Below, piece by piece: positions 6,276-15,146 of a stretch of 22,945 nucleotides of DNA. Source of the stretch: a virus; the IMG/VR virus record IMGVR_UViG_3300005613_000426, positions 1 to 22,945 of that record. One strand, 5' to 3'. Each line of letters begins with the position of its first letter. Position 1 is the first letter of the stretch. The position numbers were made by a program, and so were the translations under genes. The notes below the pieces were generated by a model. The model saw nothing but the letters and a program-made list of their open reading frames with translations. It made no database searches and was not told the DNA's origin.

Positions 6276-8530
6276 TAAACTTTACCTACACAGTCAACAA
6301 CATTAATAATATTTCTAAGTAACTTGACTTTATCTTGTGGGACATCACCAACTCTAACAACATTAAACACTGGAGTTAATTTTGCATTATAACCTGTTTC
6401 ACTTTGAATGTAAATATCTGGAAACTCAGTAAACCCAACTCCAGGATTTAAAACATTTATACCTGTTACAGAACCAGTGTCGTCAAATACTGGAGACAAT
6501 TCAGCACCATTATCTGGAGTAATAACAATTTTATCTCCAGTATTATAATTTACTCCAGAATCTGAAACATAAACTGAACCCACTTCCAGGGTAACAGGAT
6601 AATCTCCACCAGTTAATGTTGGATCTGTTCCTCTTATTGGTGGATTTACATCAATAGAAGGTGCTGTAATTGTTTGTTCTTCTGTTATTGTATTTGGTGG
6701 TTGTGAAGATGATTGAACAATATCACCAGGATTTACTGTTAGAATATCTCCAGGATTATATGGAAGATCATAAGTACCATCAGTTCTCTTTACAGTTGTT
6801 TGATCTGGATTAGCCCAAACTCTACCATCACCACCTTGAGAACCATCAGGAGCGGGTAAATATCCAGTTCCTGGATTATCAATAATTACATAATCAACTC
6901 CACCATTATCATCAAGAACAGTTGTTCCTGTTGCTCCAGATCCATTTCCACAGTTATCTTCAAATCTCACAAAAGGTGGATTTGTATACCCATTACCTGA
7001 AGTAATAATATCAACACCGAGAATATCTCCTGTTGCACTGATAACCGCATTTCCAGTAGCACCAGATCCATTGCCACCATAGAAAATTACGTTCGGAGGA
7101 CTGCAAAAAACAGGGCCAACATTACAAGAATCTTCAAATGCACTTTCAAAATCTAAATCAAAATCATAATTATTCAAATCAATTGCATTAGTAAATGATG
7201 ATGAATAGTTATTAATTTTATCTACAATTGAACTAATATCAATTGTTGCATATGAATTTCCACCATTCCAAATACTCCATTCCTGTATTTGTGGACAAGA
7301 TGGTGTTTCTTCACAAGAAAGAAACGACAGTAAATCACGAATGAATCCTGTTATATTATCTGCAATATCAAAAGAACTAAAAAGTGCTTTTATTGGATTA
7401 AGAATTAAATTTAAACTCGAACGAATAAATCCAAGAAGTTGTCCAAGAAGAACTCCAATAAAATTTTCAACAGCACACAATGGAGTATTGATAAATCGAT
7501 CTACTGCTTGTAATAAAAATTTACCAACCATCGAAAGTAAATTAGAAATAATTCTCCTAAACAAACAAGAAATTAAATCGTTAGCAGTTTCAATTTGCCT
7601 CTTCAATTCAGGCCTTTGATTTGGAAATAAAAAATAATAAAAATCTTTTGCAGTATTATTAACTGTATTAATTACATATTTTTGAATTTCAGTAATAATC
7701 CATTTCACACCGCCAGATACAAATTTTGTAGCATTATTAATTGTTTTGTTAATCTCATTCTCAACATTTGATATATTTGTTGATACATTTGTTGCCCAAT
7801 CAGTTTTTGTTTTTTTAAATCTTTCAACATCAAGAATCATATTTCTGATTTGTGCTTGAATCTCACCCAATGGAACTGGTTCACATCTTGACGTTATGGG
7901 AGCAGGATTTTCCCTTTTACCATTTTCATATTGTTCTCTAGAACCTCCATCAGTCCTTCCATTATCTAATGAAATATTTGATTCTGTTGCAGTAGAATTA
8001 CTCTGACTTTGAGTTTGTCCTGGATTTTTTACCTGAGTTGCAGAACCATTTTCTTGAACTAAAGGAAGAGCATATCTTGGTACTACATCTCTATTTGTAA
8101 ATCCACTAAAAGGTAAAAATGGTATAGGAGGAATCTCTTTAGAAATTGCAGTATATTGATTAAACCCAATAACACCAATGATAATTGGTTGTTGAGCATC
8201 CTCACCATCCAGGAAAAACCCATAAACAAAATTTCCCTGTCTTAGGTTTGGAGTTTGCGATGCACCACCAGAACCGCTTCCAGCAGTGACTGGAAGCATC
8301 ACTGAAGCCCAAGGAAGTTCTTCATCAGTTAAATCATCAGGAGCAGCAGTATGATATCCCATGATACGAACTTTATATCGATAATCAAATCCTTCATGAT
8401 CAGAAGTCGTATCAGTTCTTCTTCCAGGGATATTTTGAACCCATGCATTCTCATCAACAATTTGTCCTATCCACCAGATAAAACCATCACGGCCGACAAA
8501 ATGCCTTTTAAATAATCCTTGTTCAATCAT
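6275..8530 (-). CDS. 5: Baseplate hub protein, gp5-like OB fold without lysozyme
   Basis: Residues about 15-135 match the N-terminal OB fold of T4 gp5: WWIGQIVDENAWVQ, YKVRIMGYH, LPWASVMLPVTAGSGSGG and VYGFFLDGEDAQQPIIIGVI align with the gp5 sequence pattern. The T4-type lysozyme domain that follows in gp5 is absent, with no catalytic Glu/Asp motif. Instead there is a linker, a helical region (about 225-400) and a C-terminal beta region with repeats of the type NGSGATGxxV...GxGYxxPP. At 751 residues it is longer than T4 gp5 (575). It sits between the CP12-tailed gene and the spike-like gene, overlapping both. Role: hub core below the tube. The missing lysozyme is likely replaced by domains in the two large tail proteins. 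Confidence 0.8.
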   Translation of the reverse strand: MIEQGLFKRHFVGRDGFIWWIGQIVDENAWVQNIPGRRTDTTSDHEGFDYRYKVRIMGYHTAAPDDLTDEELPWASVMLPVTAGSGSGGASQTPNLRQGNFVYGFFLDGEDAQQPIIIGVIGFNQYTAISKEIPPIPFLPFSGFTNRDVVPRYALPLVQENGSATQVKNPGQTQSQSNSTATESNISLDNGRTDGGSREQYENGKRENPAPITSRCEPVPLGEIQAQIRNMILDVERFKKTKTDWATNVSTNISNVENEINKTINNATKFVSGGVKWIITEIQKYVINTVNNTAKDFYYFLFPNQRPELKRQIETANDLISCLFRRIISNLLSMVGKFLLQAVDRFINTPLCAVENFIGVLLGQLLGFIRSSLNLILNPIKALFSSFDIADNITGFIRDLLSFLSCEETPSCPQIQEWSIWNGGNSYATIDISSIVDKINNYSSSFTNAIDLNNYDFDLDFESAFEDSCNVGPVFCSPPNVIFYGGNGSGATGNAVISATGDILGVDIITSGNGYTNPPFVRFEDNCGNGSGATGTTVLDDNGGVDYVIIDNPGTGYLPAPDGSQGGDGRVWANPDQTTVKRTDGTYDLPYNPGDILTVNPGDIVQSSSQPPNTITEEQTITAPSIDVNPPIRGTDPTLTGGDYPVTLEVGSVYVSDSGVNYNTGDKIVITPDNGAELSPVFDDTGSVTGINVLNPGVGFTEFPDIYIQSETGYNAKLTPVFNVVRVGDVPQDKVKLLRNIINVVDCVGKV

Positions 8531-8741
8531 TATATATTCTACACTCCGGCGCGTCTGGGTTCATATCACAAAAGAGTTCCAATGAAGTTGGATCTTTTGT
8601 TTCTTGTGGATGATTTTTCTGATATCTTTCCAAATCTTCAAGTTCACTTTGTATGTGTCTTCGACGCTGTGAACTTAATGAACCATTATCAAGTTCATTT
8701 TTATCATCTTCTATATGTTGCTGTAATGTTCTGTTTGCCAT
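8523..8741 (-). CDS. Small protein with CP12-like C-terminus
   Basis: The 72-residue protein has a charged helical N-terminal part (QQHIEDDKNELDNG, SSQRRRHIQSELEDLERYQKNHP) and ends DPTSLELFCDMNPDAPECRIYND. The tail matches the C-terminal GAPDH-binding loop of cyanobacterial and plant CP12: C58 and C67 are separated by eight residues within NP...ECRxY(D/N). The N-terminal CP12 cysteine pair and the AWDxVEEL core are missing. CP12 redox-locks GAPDH and phosphoribulokinase and switches off the Calvin cycle, and cyanophages are known to carry cp12 genes. Its location inside the baseplate operon, 5 nt after the hub stop and overlapping gp5 by 8 nt, points to late expression. A structural role with a chance tail is possible. 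Confidence 0.65.
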   Translation of the reverse strand: MANRTLQQHIEDDKNELDNGSLSSQRRRHIQSELEDLERYQKNHPQETKDPTSLELFCDMNPDAPECRIYND

Positions 8742-8746
8742 TTTCT

Positions 8747-10099
8747 TTAGTAAGATTTTCTACCAAAACTATCTCTAACAAGAGTCATACTAGTAAAAGT
8801 ATCTCTTGGTGTAATACGATGACATAAACTTGCTATCATATATATACCACCACTTTTCTTATTATATGATTTATTATCGTTGATAGTTAGTTCAGGAAAG
8901 TCACAATGAATTAAATCCCCCGCCCTTAAACTAAAATCACCAGCAATTGTGACATTAATTTTAATAATAAACATTTGATTATATCTCATCACCGATTGTA
9001 CCATTGTTTTTGGCGCATCAAATGTTGGATTAAATGGTTGATCTTTCCAATTTGATAATTGTTCTGCAGTAGATCTGCCGGAAGGTAAAGTTCCAACATC
9101 AAGAACTTGATTCATTAATCTTGAAGTTGGAGTTCTAAATTCCTCCGCAACAGTATTAATTGGATCTAGTCCACCAGTTACAATTTTTTCACCTTGATTA
9201 TCATCAACGTTATAATCTCTTACCTCATAATCCATTGCATAAAAATCAAAGAACAAACTCCGATTTGAATATGTTCCCAATACTAGATTATTTTGAAGAT
9301 CAATATCTCTTTCTATATTATATGATAATATCTTTCCAGAATAACCTTCGGGTTTTTCTGCAGTATTATTGTAGATATAGTTCTTCTTGTATTCTTGACT
9401 AAAAAGAGAATCAATAGATCTAAAATTAAATCCATCATAAGTTTCATAAAATAAATATCCCGCTGCTCCGCCAGATTGTCCAGCATTTGAAGGAATTGAT
9501 TTTGATGCCAGCCAAGTGCAGGTGTAAAAAGGTTTTCTATCATTTCCAATAAAATTATAATTATTACTTGTCTCATCAACAATTACATTTTTTTTAGTTT
9601 TAATGCCAACCGCACCTGAAGTGGATTGTGTAAGTATACTTCTTACAGAATCTGATATTTTTCCTTCATATCTTTTTACAACTCTACACTGCTCATTTGC
9701 AAATAATTCTCTTGATGTAAAATCAATATAATATACATCTTTCTGAGTTCCAGGATCAATGTCCCTGACACGATTGATGTATAATGATGTATCATTTTTA
9801 AACGTCAATGTATTTGGATTATCTTGAGAATCATTAAATACGATAAAAGATTGTTCTCCACCACGAATTGGAAGAGTGTCAATCATCCCCCTATCTTTCA
9901 AGGTTTCTTTTGTTTGCGAATCAGTAAATCCAGTTTCTACAACTGTAGCAGTTAATGAAACTGAATTTGATAATATACTCTCATAATAACTAAGTTCGAC
10001 AATAGCTGCAGATAAATCAACCGATTCTCCACTATCTTGTGCCTGGAAAACCTGAAACTGAGTTATATTACCAACTCTTGTATTTGTATTATCTGCCAT
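8747..10099 (-). CDS. Baseplate hub subunit, gp27-like
   Basis: The 450-residue protein lies directly upstream of the gp5-like gene, as expected for the gp27-type hub partner. Features are mixed beta: an N-terminal domain (QFQVFQAQDSGESVDLSAAI, LSYYESILSNSVSLTATVVE) and a C-terminal part with FSLRAGDLIHCDFPEL followed by GGIYMIASLCHRITPRDTFT and LVRDSF. A barrel with a final 'xYMIxSLxHxI...TxxxLVRDS' strand is the usual ending of hub proteins of the gpD/gp27 class. T4 gp27 has 391 residues. Its start overlaps the previous stop (TAATG). The assignment is by context and pattern, since gp27 family members diverge strongly. Confidence 0.65.
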   Translation of the reverse strand: MADNTNTRVGNITQFQVFQAQDSGESVDLSAAIVELSYYESILSNSVSLTATVVETGFTDSQTKETLKDRGMIDTLPIRGGEQSFIVFNDSQDNPNTLTFKNDTSLYINRVRDIDPGTQKDVYYIDFTSRELFANEQCRVVKRYEGKISDSVRSILTQSTSGAVGIKTKKNVIVDETSNNYNFIGNDRKPFYTCTWLASKSIPSNAGQSGGAAGYLFYETYDGFNFRSIDSLFSQEYKKNYIYNNTAEKPEGYSGKILSYNIERDIDLQNNLVLGTYSNRSLFFDFYAMDYEVRDYNVDDNQGEKIVTGGLDPINTVAEEFRTPTSRLMNQVLDVGTLPSGRSTAEQLSNWKDQPFNPTFDAPKTMVQSVMRYNQMFIIKINVTIAGDFSLRAGDLIHCDFPELTINDNKSYNKKSGGIYMIASLCHRITPRDTFTSMTLVRDSFGRKSY

Positions 10100-12678
10100 T
10101 ATCCTTGTTTGTATAAGAACCCAGTAAGTTGAGTTTGATAGTAACTATTTAATAATGCTTTCTTAGACATTCCTATTGGCATTGGAAGAACACCACCACC
10201 AACGGGAAGTACTCCCCCCTGATCTGATGGAATTGGAATAGGAACCATTACAGTCCCACCTCTCCGATCATAAGATGCTTGTTGAGCAATCTTTTGCGCT
10301 TGTGCAGTAGCAGCAATTCCACCTTTTTGATCTAAAGATGCTAAGAATTTTGTAGGATCTAAAGTTCCTTCAAAGGATCCAGAAGCTCCCGCCTTTCCTT
10401 TTCGTATTTCATAATGAAATACACCAGTTTGACTTGTTCCTTTTTGAACTGGAGTTCCTGGACGGATGACATCACCAACTTTAACAAGGTTTACGTCACC
10501 TTCAGCAATTCTTTCAGTAACTCCAAGTTCACTATTGTAAACATCAACAACATTTCCATATCCACCGCCAGCATTTGCTGCATATATCACACGTCCACCA
10601 ATTCTACTATAGAACTTATCATTAGGCCCAGCATCAAAATCTACTCCAGCGTGTTTTCTTCCACCAGGGCGATGAGCGCCATAATGTTGCCTTCCAGGGA
10701 GAGTATTTGTTGGTGGTAATGGTGGTAATTGAGATTGTTTTATTAAAGGAGTTGATGGTGTTGCTGGAGGAAGTTCTGGTGCTGGGGGTGCTTGTGTTTG
10801 TCCAGTAGAAATACCTGGGAAGTTTGGTTTTCCAGCAGGCCCTGGATTAGTTTTTCCATATGCAATAGATCCTGGGCCAACGTACCACCCAAATAAATGT
10901 CCATATCTAGTTTTATATCCAAGTCCACCAGGATATTTGTTTGCTGCACTAGGAACTGCAAAGTCCGTTCTTCCCCCTACCCAATCAGCAGCATTTTTCA
11001 TCAGAGTTAGATTTTCTAATGCCCTTGCAGTATCATTAATTATTCTTTCTGCTACGACTCTACTTGTAATATTTGGGTGGGATAGAACTGCATTAATAGC
11101 ACTTTCTCTGTCAGATATACCTGCAAATAAATTAGAATTACCTTCTCTTACTGGTTGATATTGATTTTTTGCTAAGATATGTCCTTTAATTGTATCTGAT
11201 CTTTGCCCAAAATTTTTGCCAGATGCAACTCTATTGTAAATCGATTGTGCAACATCTGCTCTTCCCTGTTGATTGCTACTTTCAAGCGATGAAATTGCAA
11301 CTAATGTCCACCAATCAGCATTTGCACCTTCAGGAACATCTCCAGTTGTTCCCAAATCTCCTGGCATTGGTTGATTAAATCCTTGATATGGATCGGTATT
11401 TTTATTGCTGGAAGGTGGATTAAGTTCTTCTTCTGGAGGTTTAATTTCAAATACCTTTGCCTTTAGTTGCTTATAGATTTCTTTTCCAGCCCAATCTCCA
11501 ACAATACCACCAACAAATCCACCAGCAAGTGTACCAAGTCCAGGAAAAATTAAACTTCCAACACCAGCACCAATTGAAGCACCAAGAGATGCACCTGCTG
11601 CTCCTGCAACTGCATTGTCCAATTGTTCTCCCATTGCCATATCAATACCAATACCAATCAATGCACCAATAAAAGGAATTCTTTTGAAGACTTTTGAAAC
11701 TTTCCCAAGTCTTTTTACACCTTTATCTCCAAATAAATTCTTTGCACGATCTATTGTTGTTGTAGATGTTGGTTTTGGAGTTGATGGTTTTGCAGGTTTG
11801 ACTGGTTTTTTTGCAGTAGGTTTTGCTTTCGAAGGATCAACTCTTTTTGGAGTCCCACCTCCCCTTGTAGTTGGTGTTCCTGTTACAAGTCCTGCGACTT
11901 GTTTAATTTTATTAGCAACAAATTTACCGACACCTACCAAAAGATTTTTTAATGACACCCCAAGTTTCTTTAATAGTTTTCCTGCCAGAGTGGCGGGCCC
12001 TTTTGTGATTAATTTTCCAAACTTTAATAATGCTCGAATTTGCTTTCTAAAAACTGTTGTGAGACTTATAATTCCAATACGAATAACATCCCAAATATTA
12101 TTAATACCACTTGCAATATCATCAAAAATTTTAAAGATGGTGTCGCTATTCTTAAGAAGAAACTTAAGTAAACTTCCAATCAAAATACTCGTAAAAAAGT
12201 TCATGATTTTATCCATGAAACTCATTTTAGGAGCAGATGGAAGTAAACCACCATCTTTCTTTTTAACTTTCTTCTCTTCTAATTGTTCCTCCCGTTCCTT
12301 TTTATCTTCTTTATCATCTTCCTTTCTTTGGTTTTCTGCTTCTTTTTTTGTCTTCTTTTTCTTTTCTTTAAAATACTTAATAATATTATCAAGAATTTCT
12401 GAAATATAATTTCCTTTCTTTTTCAAATTTTCTATAGTTGCATCTTCGGTTGACTTATCTTCAACCGATTTAACATCATCAACAAACTTTGAAAGATTAA
12501 TTTTAGGTGCAGAAGGTGCTAAAGATATTGATTTTTTTGTAACCTTAACGATATCAGATCCACTTTTAGTATCAGAAGATCCAAGTAACTTCTTACCATC
12601 TACCTTTTTTGTTTCGGTAGATTTGGAACCCGATGGTAAAAGTAACTTTGTTGCTGTGCCTGCTAAAAGTGGTAACAT
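10099..12678 (-). CDS. Large tail protein with SleB hydrolase and degenerate M23 domains
   Basis: The 859-residue order is: a Lys/Glu-rich coiled segment (100-142), a hydrophobic helix (FMDKIMNFFTSILIGSLLKF, 154-173), a further helical part, a glycine zipper (about 356-397, AGASLGASIGAGVGSLIFPG), a SleB-type cell-wall hydrolase domain (455-605, with E466 in SLESS and DVAQSIYNRV), a Pro-rich linker, and an M23-like domain (660-780). The M23 domain keeps zinc ligands H676, D680 and H755, but the catalytic histidine of the usual HxH is V753 and the middle catalytic histidine is also not evident, so the peptidase looks dead. The protein shares its helix motif with the upstream large protein. A hub/tail component that opens the cell wall and perhaps inserts into membrane is likely. 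Confidence 0.75.
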   Translation of the reverse strand: MLPLLAGTATKLLLPSGSKSTETKKVDGKKLLGSSDTKSGSDIVKVTKKSISLAPSAPKINLSKFVDDVKSVEDKSTEDATIENLKKKGNYISEILDNIIKYFKEKKKKTKKEAENQRKEDDKEDKKEREEQLEEKKVKKKDGGLLPSAPKMSFMDKIMNFFTSILIGSLLKFLLKNSDTIFKIFDDIASGINNIWDVIRIGIISLTTVFRKQIRALLKFGKLITKGPATLAGKLLKKLGVSLKNLLVGVGKFVANKIKQVAGLVTGTPTTRGGGTPKRVDPSKAKPTAKKPVKPAKPSTPKPTSTTTIDRAKNLFGDKGVKRLGKVSKVFKRIPFIGALIGIGIDMAMGEQLDNAVAGAAGASLGASIGAGVGSLIFPGLGTLAGGFVGGIVGDWAGKEIYKQLKAKVFEIKPPEEELNPPSSNKNTDPYQGFNQPMPGDLGTTGDVPEGANADWWTLVAISSLESSNQQGRADVAQSIYNRVASGKNFGQRSDTIKGHILAKNQYQPVREGNSNLFAGISDRESAINAVLSHPNITSRVVAERIINDTARALENLTLMKNAADWVGGRTDFAVPSAANKYPGGLGYKTRYGHLFGWYVGPGSIAYGKTNPGPAGKPNFPGISTGQTQAPPAPELPPATPSTPLIKQSQLPPLPPTNTLPGRQHYGAHRPGGRKHAGVDFDAGPNDKFYSRIGGRVIYAANAGGGYGNVVDVYNSELGVTERIAEGDVNLVKVGDVIRPGTPVQKGTSQTGVFHYEIRKGKAGASGSFEGTLDPTKFLASLDQKGGIAATAQAQKIAQQASYDRRGGTVMVPIPIPSDQGGVLPVGGGVLPMPIGMSKKALLNSYYQTQLTGFLYKQG

Positions 12679-12679
12679 A

Positions 12680-14980
12680 TTATCCGATTAAATTATAGAT
12701 TGATTTAACCACTAATGTTGTCATATTATTTGGATCTTCTGAAGAGAATGATGGTACAGTTGCTTGTTGTCCAGAAGATCCACTTGTAGGAGCTTGAACT
12801 CCACCTTTTGTTGGAATTGGAATTGGAACAACACTCACTTGAGAAGCAGATGGAGCACTTGGAACTTGTGATTTTTTACTACCATATGTTTCTATTATTG
12901 CTTGGATGACAGGATTTCCTGCTGCTTGTTTAGCACCAATATCACCCTTTAATAATCCTTGTTCATAACCACCTTCCAATTTTGCAAGTTCAATCATACT
13001 AATTCCACCACGATTCATAGCATATCCTTGTTGAAATCTTCCCTTATATCCTGCACCAAAAGATCCTACACTACTTGCAAGAGCTGAATCTAATTTTGAA
13101 AAATTCGTATAACTTCCAAGCAATCCTGCCCCCATTCCTTGTGGGCCATAAGCATCATGATGAATTTCTAAAACTTCATATCCTTGACTTTCCAATCCTT
13201 TATAGTAAGAAACTGCTTTCCTAAGTCCATCATCAGAATCTGGAAACATTTTTTCAAAATATTGAATTGGAATTTTAGGATCTTTTTGTTTTACTTGATT
13301 GACAATAAATTGAGCCATTACTTTATTTGCTTTCAATTCGCCCATTTTTCCAGTTGCTCCAGGAGTTCCACCACCATAGGTATGTCCAGGAACAACTACA
13401 ATTCCTTTTGGAGCATTGCCACTTTTAACTTTTGCAATAGAATTTCTAACTCTAGTAATTCCATATTGTTTATCCATTCCAACTTGTCCACCTTGTTGCA
13501 TTGCTTGAATTCCATTCAATGCTCCGAATTTTGGTTGATTGGTAGATCCTGCCATTGAATTCATGGCAAGTAAATTGCCAGCACCAAACATATCAACGGC
13601 AGGTTTGCTCATCATTACTTCCCCAGGTTGAGCAGCAATAAGTTGAGTATCTTTTCCAAGTCCTGTGATTGTTAATCCAGAATTATTGGTTATATTTCCA
13701 CCTTCAGCATATGAAAGTTCTTTTACATTAATGACTGTGCCACCTTCTTCTTGTTGTTGAACTGGAATTGTGGGTATTTGTATTGGAGAATTATCTGGTA
13801 ATCTATTAATTGGTTTAAACTTTATTGGATCTTGTCCAAAAAACTTCGTGACATTATTGATAGTATCGATTGCACCTTGTATTCCAGTATTCATCTGATC
13901 AATGATAAAATTAATTGGAGAGGTAACAAATCTCCACAACCAATTAATAATTCCATTCAAAAAATTTACAATTCCATTTACAAAATTTTTCAAAGGATTT
14001 AATATTATACTAGGATCATTAATAACTTTCAATAAAAATTTAACCGCAGATCCAAGAAGAATCATCATAAAGAAATTCTTTATCCTATCAAAAAAACTTA
14101 CAAATGGTTTTGTAACTTTTTTAAATATATTTTCTGTTTTAGATTTTGATTTTGATTCTAATTCTTCTTCTCTTTTTTTCTTTTTTTCCTTCCTACCTTT
14201 TCTTCTTTTTTTCTCTTCTGCTTTTTTTTCTTCCTTATCTTCTTCTCTTATTTGATTCAATAATTCATCTAACTTATCACCAATGGTATCCAACTCATCA
14301 ATAATAGCTTCTTTAAATTCTATAACTTCCTCTGCTGTTTTTTCTTCTCCAATTTCTGCTTGAGGTAATAATTTTTGAGCATCAATGGTTGTCTTTTTTG
14401 GTGTCGGTGTCTTTTTATCTAACACCTTTTCAATACTTATCTGTTTCTTCTTTACTTTAAAACTTCCCGTTTTTCCACGAACTCTTTTATATTCATTCGT
14501 AATCAACTCTGCACTTTCAGTAGTCATTTGACTACCAGACATTCGTGCTTGTACTGCTTTTTCCTTTAAAAGAGTTGCATATTCTTCATAAGTTAAATCA
14601 AATACATCTTCCAATCCTAGGATAGAAAGAATTTGAGAGTCTATTTCTTCTTCTACAAGATCATCTGGTTTTTTAGGAACAATTGCAAGTGCTCCTGGAG
14701 GTTCTTCGCTTCCTCTTATATCGCCAAGTAAATCATCCAATCCTTCGGGAATATCTTCTTCCTGATCTTCAATTTCTTGTATTAAAGTTTTTGCCATGTC
14801 GGAAAGATCGTTCGTCTTCCCCATCGCAACATCATTATCAATTTGACTCTGCTCCTTTTCACTTAAGGAGTTGTAGTAATTCGACAGAAGAGAAATTTGA
14901 GCATCAGAAAGTTTATCGGTTAATTGCTTACCGAGTTTAAATTCATATGCTTTTCTTAATTTTTCCGTCTTAGTTGCCAT
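12680..14980 (-). CDS. Tape-measure-like tail protein with amidase_3-type domain
   Basis: The 766-residue protein begins with helical, acidic sequence, has a very Lys/Glu-rich coiled coil (245-275), then hydrophobic helices (FFDRIKNFFMMILLGSAVKF, 296-315; NFVNGIVNFLNGIINWLWRF, 332-351). Its C-terminal domain (about 525-680) reads as an N-acetylmuramoyl-L-alanine amidase: PGHTYGGG (H533), GELKANKVMAQF (E548), LEIHHDAYG (H607) and SMIELAKLEGG (E664), which give the expected zinc ligands and catalytic Glu. Position right after a G/GT-like gene pair with a frameshift signal, and the mostly helical body with membrane segments, suggest the tape measure role of T4 gp29, although the 859-aa neighbour is the rival candidate. 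The start overlaps the small -1 ORF by 11 nt. Confidence 0.7.
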   Translation of the reverse strand: MATKTEKLRKAYEFKLGKQLTDKLSDAQISLLSNYYNSLSEKEQSQIDNDVAMGKTNDLSDMAKTLIQEIEDQEEDIPEGLDDLLGDIRGSEEPPGALAIVPKKPDDLVEEEIDSQILSILGLEDVFDLTYEEYATLLKEKAVQARMSGSQMTTESAELITNEYKRVRGKTGSFKVKKKQISIEKVLDKKTPTPKKTTIDAQKLLPQAEIGEEKTAEEVIEFKEAIIDELDTIGDKLDELLNQIREEDKEEKKAEEKKRRKGRKEKKKKREEELESKSKSKTENIFKKVTKPFVSFFDRIKNFFMMILLGSAVKFLLKVINDPSIILNPLKNFVNGIVNFLNGIINWLWRFVTSPINFIIDQMNTGIQGAIDTINNVTKFFGQDPIKFKPINRLPDNSPIQIPTIPVQQQEEGGTVINVKELSYAEGGNITNNSGLTITGLGKDTQLIAAQPGEVMMSKPAVDMFGAGNLLAMNSMAGSTNQPKFGALNGIQAMQQGGQVGMDKQYGITRVRNSIAKVKSGNAPKGIVVVPGHTYGGGTPGATGKMGELKANKVMAQFIVNQVKQKDPKIPIQYFEKMFPDSDDGLRKAVSYYKGLESQGYEVLEIHHDAYGPQGMGAGLLGSYTNFSKLDSALASSVGSFGAGYKGRFQQGYAMNRGGISMIELAKLEGGYEQGLLKGDIGAKQAAGNPVIQAIIETYGSKKSQVPSAPSASQVSVVPIPIPTKGGVQAPTSGSSGQQATVPSFSSEDPNNMTTLVVKSIYNLIG

Positions 14981-15146
14981 GTTGTTGCTGCTTTAATTTT
15001 TCATCTTCAAGATGTTGTTGTAACAGCCCAATATATACATCTCTTTCCCAAGGAATCAGATTTTCAATTTCTGTTAATGAATATTTATGGTACTGCATTA
15101 AAGCAAAATTAATTCTATAGTAATTTTCAAGATCCATATGGATCAT
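14970..15146 (-). CDS. Small -1 frame ORF after gp26; candidate frameshift extension (T-like/gp51-like)
   Basis: The frame from the ATG at 15146 to the TAA at 14970-14972 encodes 58 residues (55 from the ATG at 15137), including DLENYYRINFALMQYHKYSL and ENLIPWERDVYIGLLQQHLE. The IPWERDVYIGLL pattern resembles the C-terminal extension of tail assembly chaperones. It lies in the -1 frame of gp26, starts 2 nt past the gp26 stop and overlaps the start of the large tail gene by 11 nt. It can be reached by the frameshift cassette at 15131-15176, giving a gp26 fusion of about 298 residues, or by re-initiation. Function inferred: chaperone for the tape measure protein, as for gpGT in lambda or gp51 in T4. 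Confidence 0.7.
   Translation of the reverse strand: MIHMDLENYYRINFALMQYHKYSLTEIENLIPWERDVYIGLLQQHLEDEKLKQQQHGN

Noticed and set aside
6275-8530. T4-type lysozyme domain in the gp5-like hub protein
   Set aside because: I looked for the catalytic Glu and the YxDxxGxxTxGxGH pattern after the OB fold and did not find them.
11615-12409. 264-codon plus-strand open frame opposite the SleB/M23 gene
   Set aside because: It is antisense to a well-supported gene with recognisable domains, its composition mirrors the Lys/Glu-rich coiled coil as Phe/Ser runs, and it has no promoter or ribosome binding site.
15082-15089. CATAAATA on the minus strand within the small -1 frame ORF
   Set aside because: It encodes part of HKY in that ORF and is about 100 nt from the next start codon; spacing differs from the other late promoters (20-35 nt).
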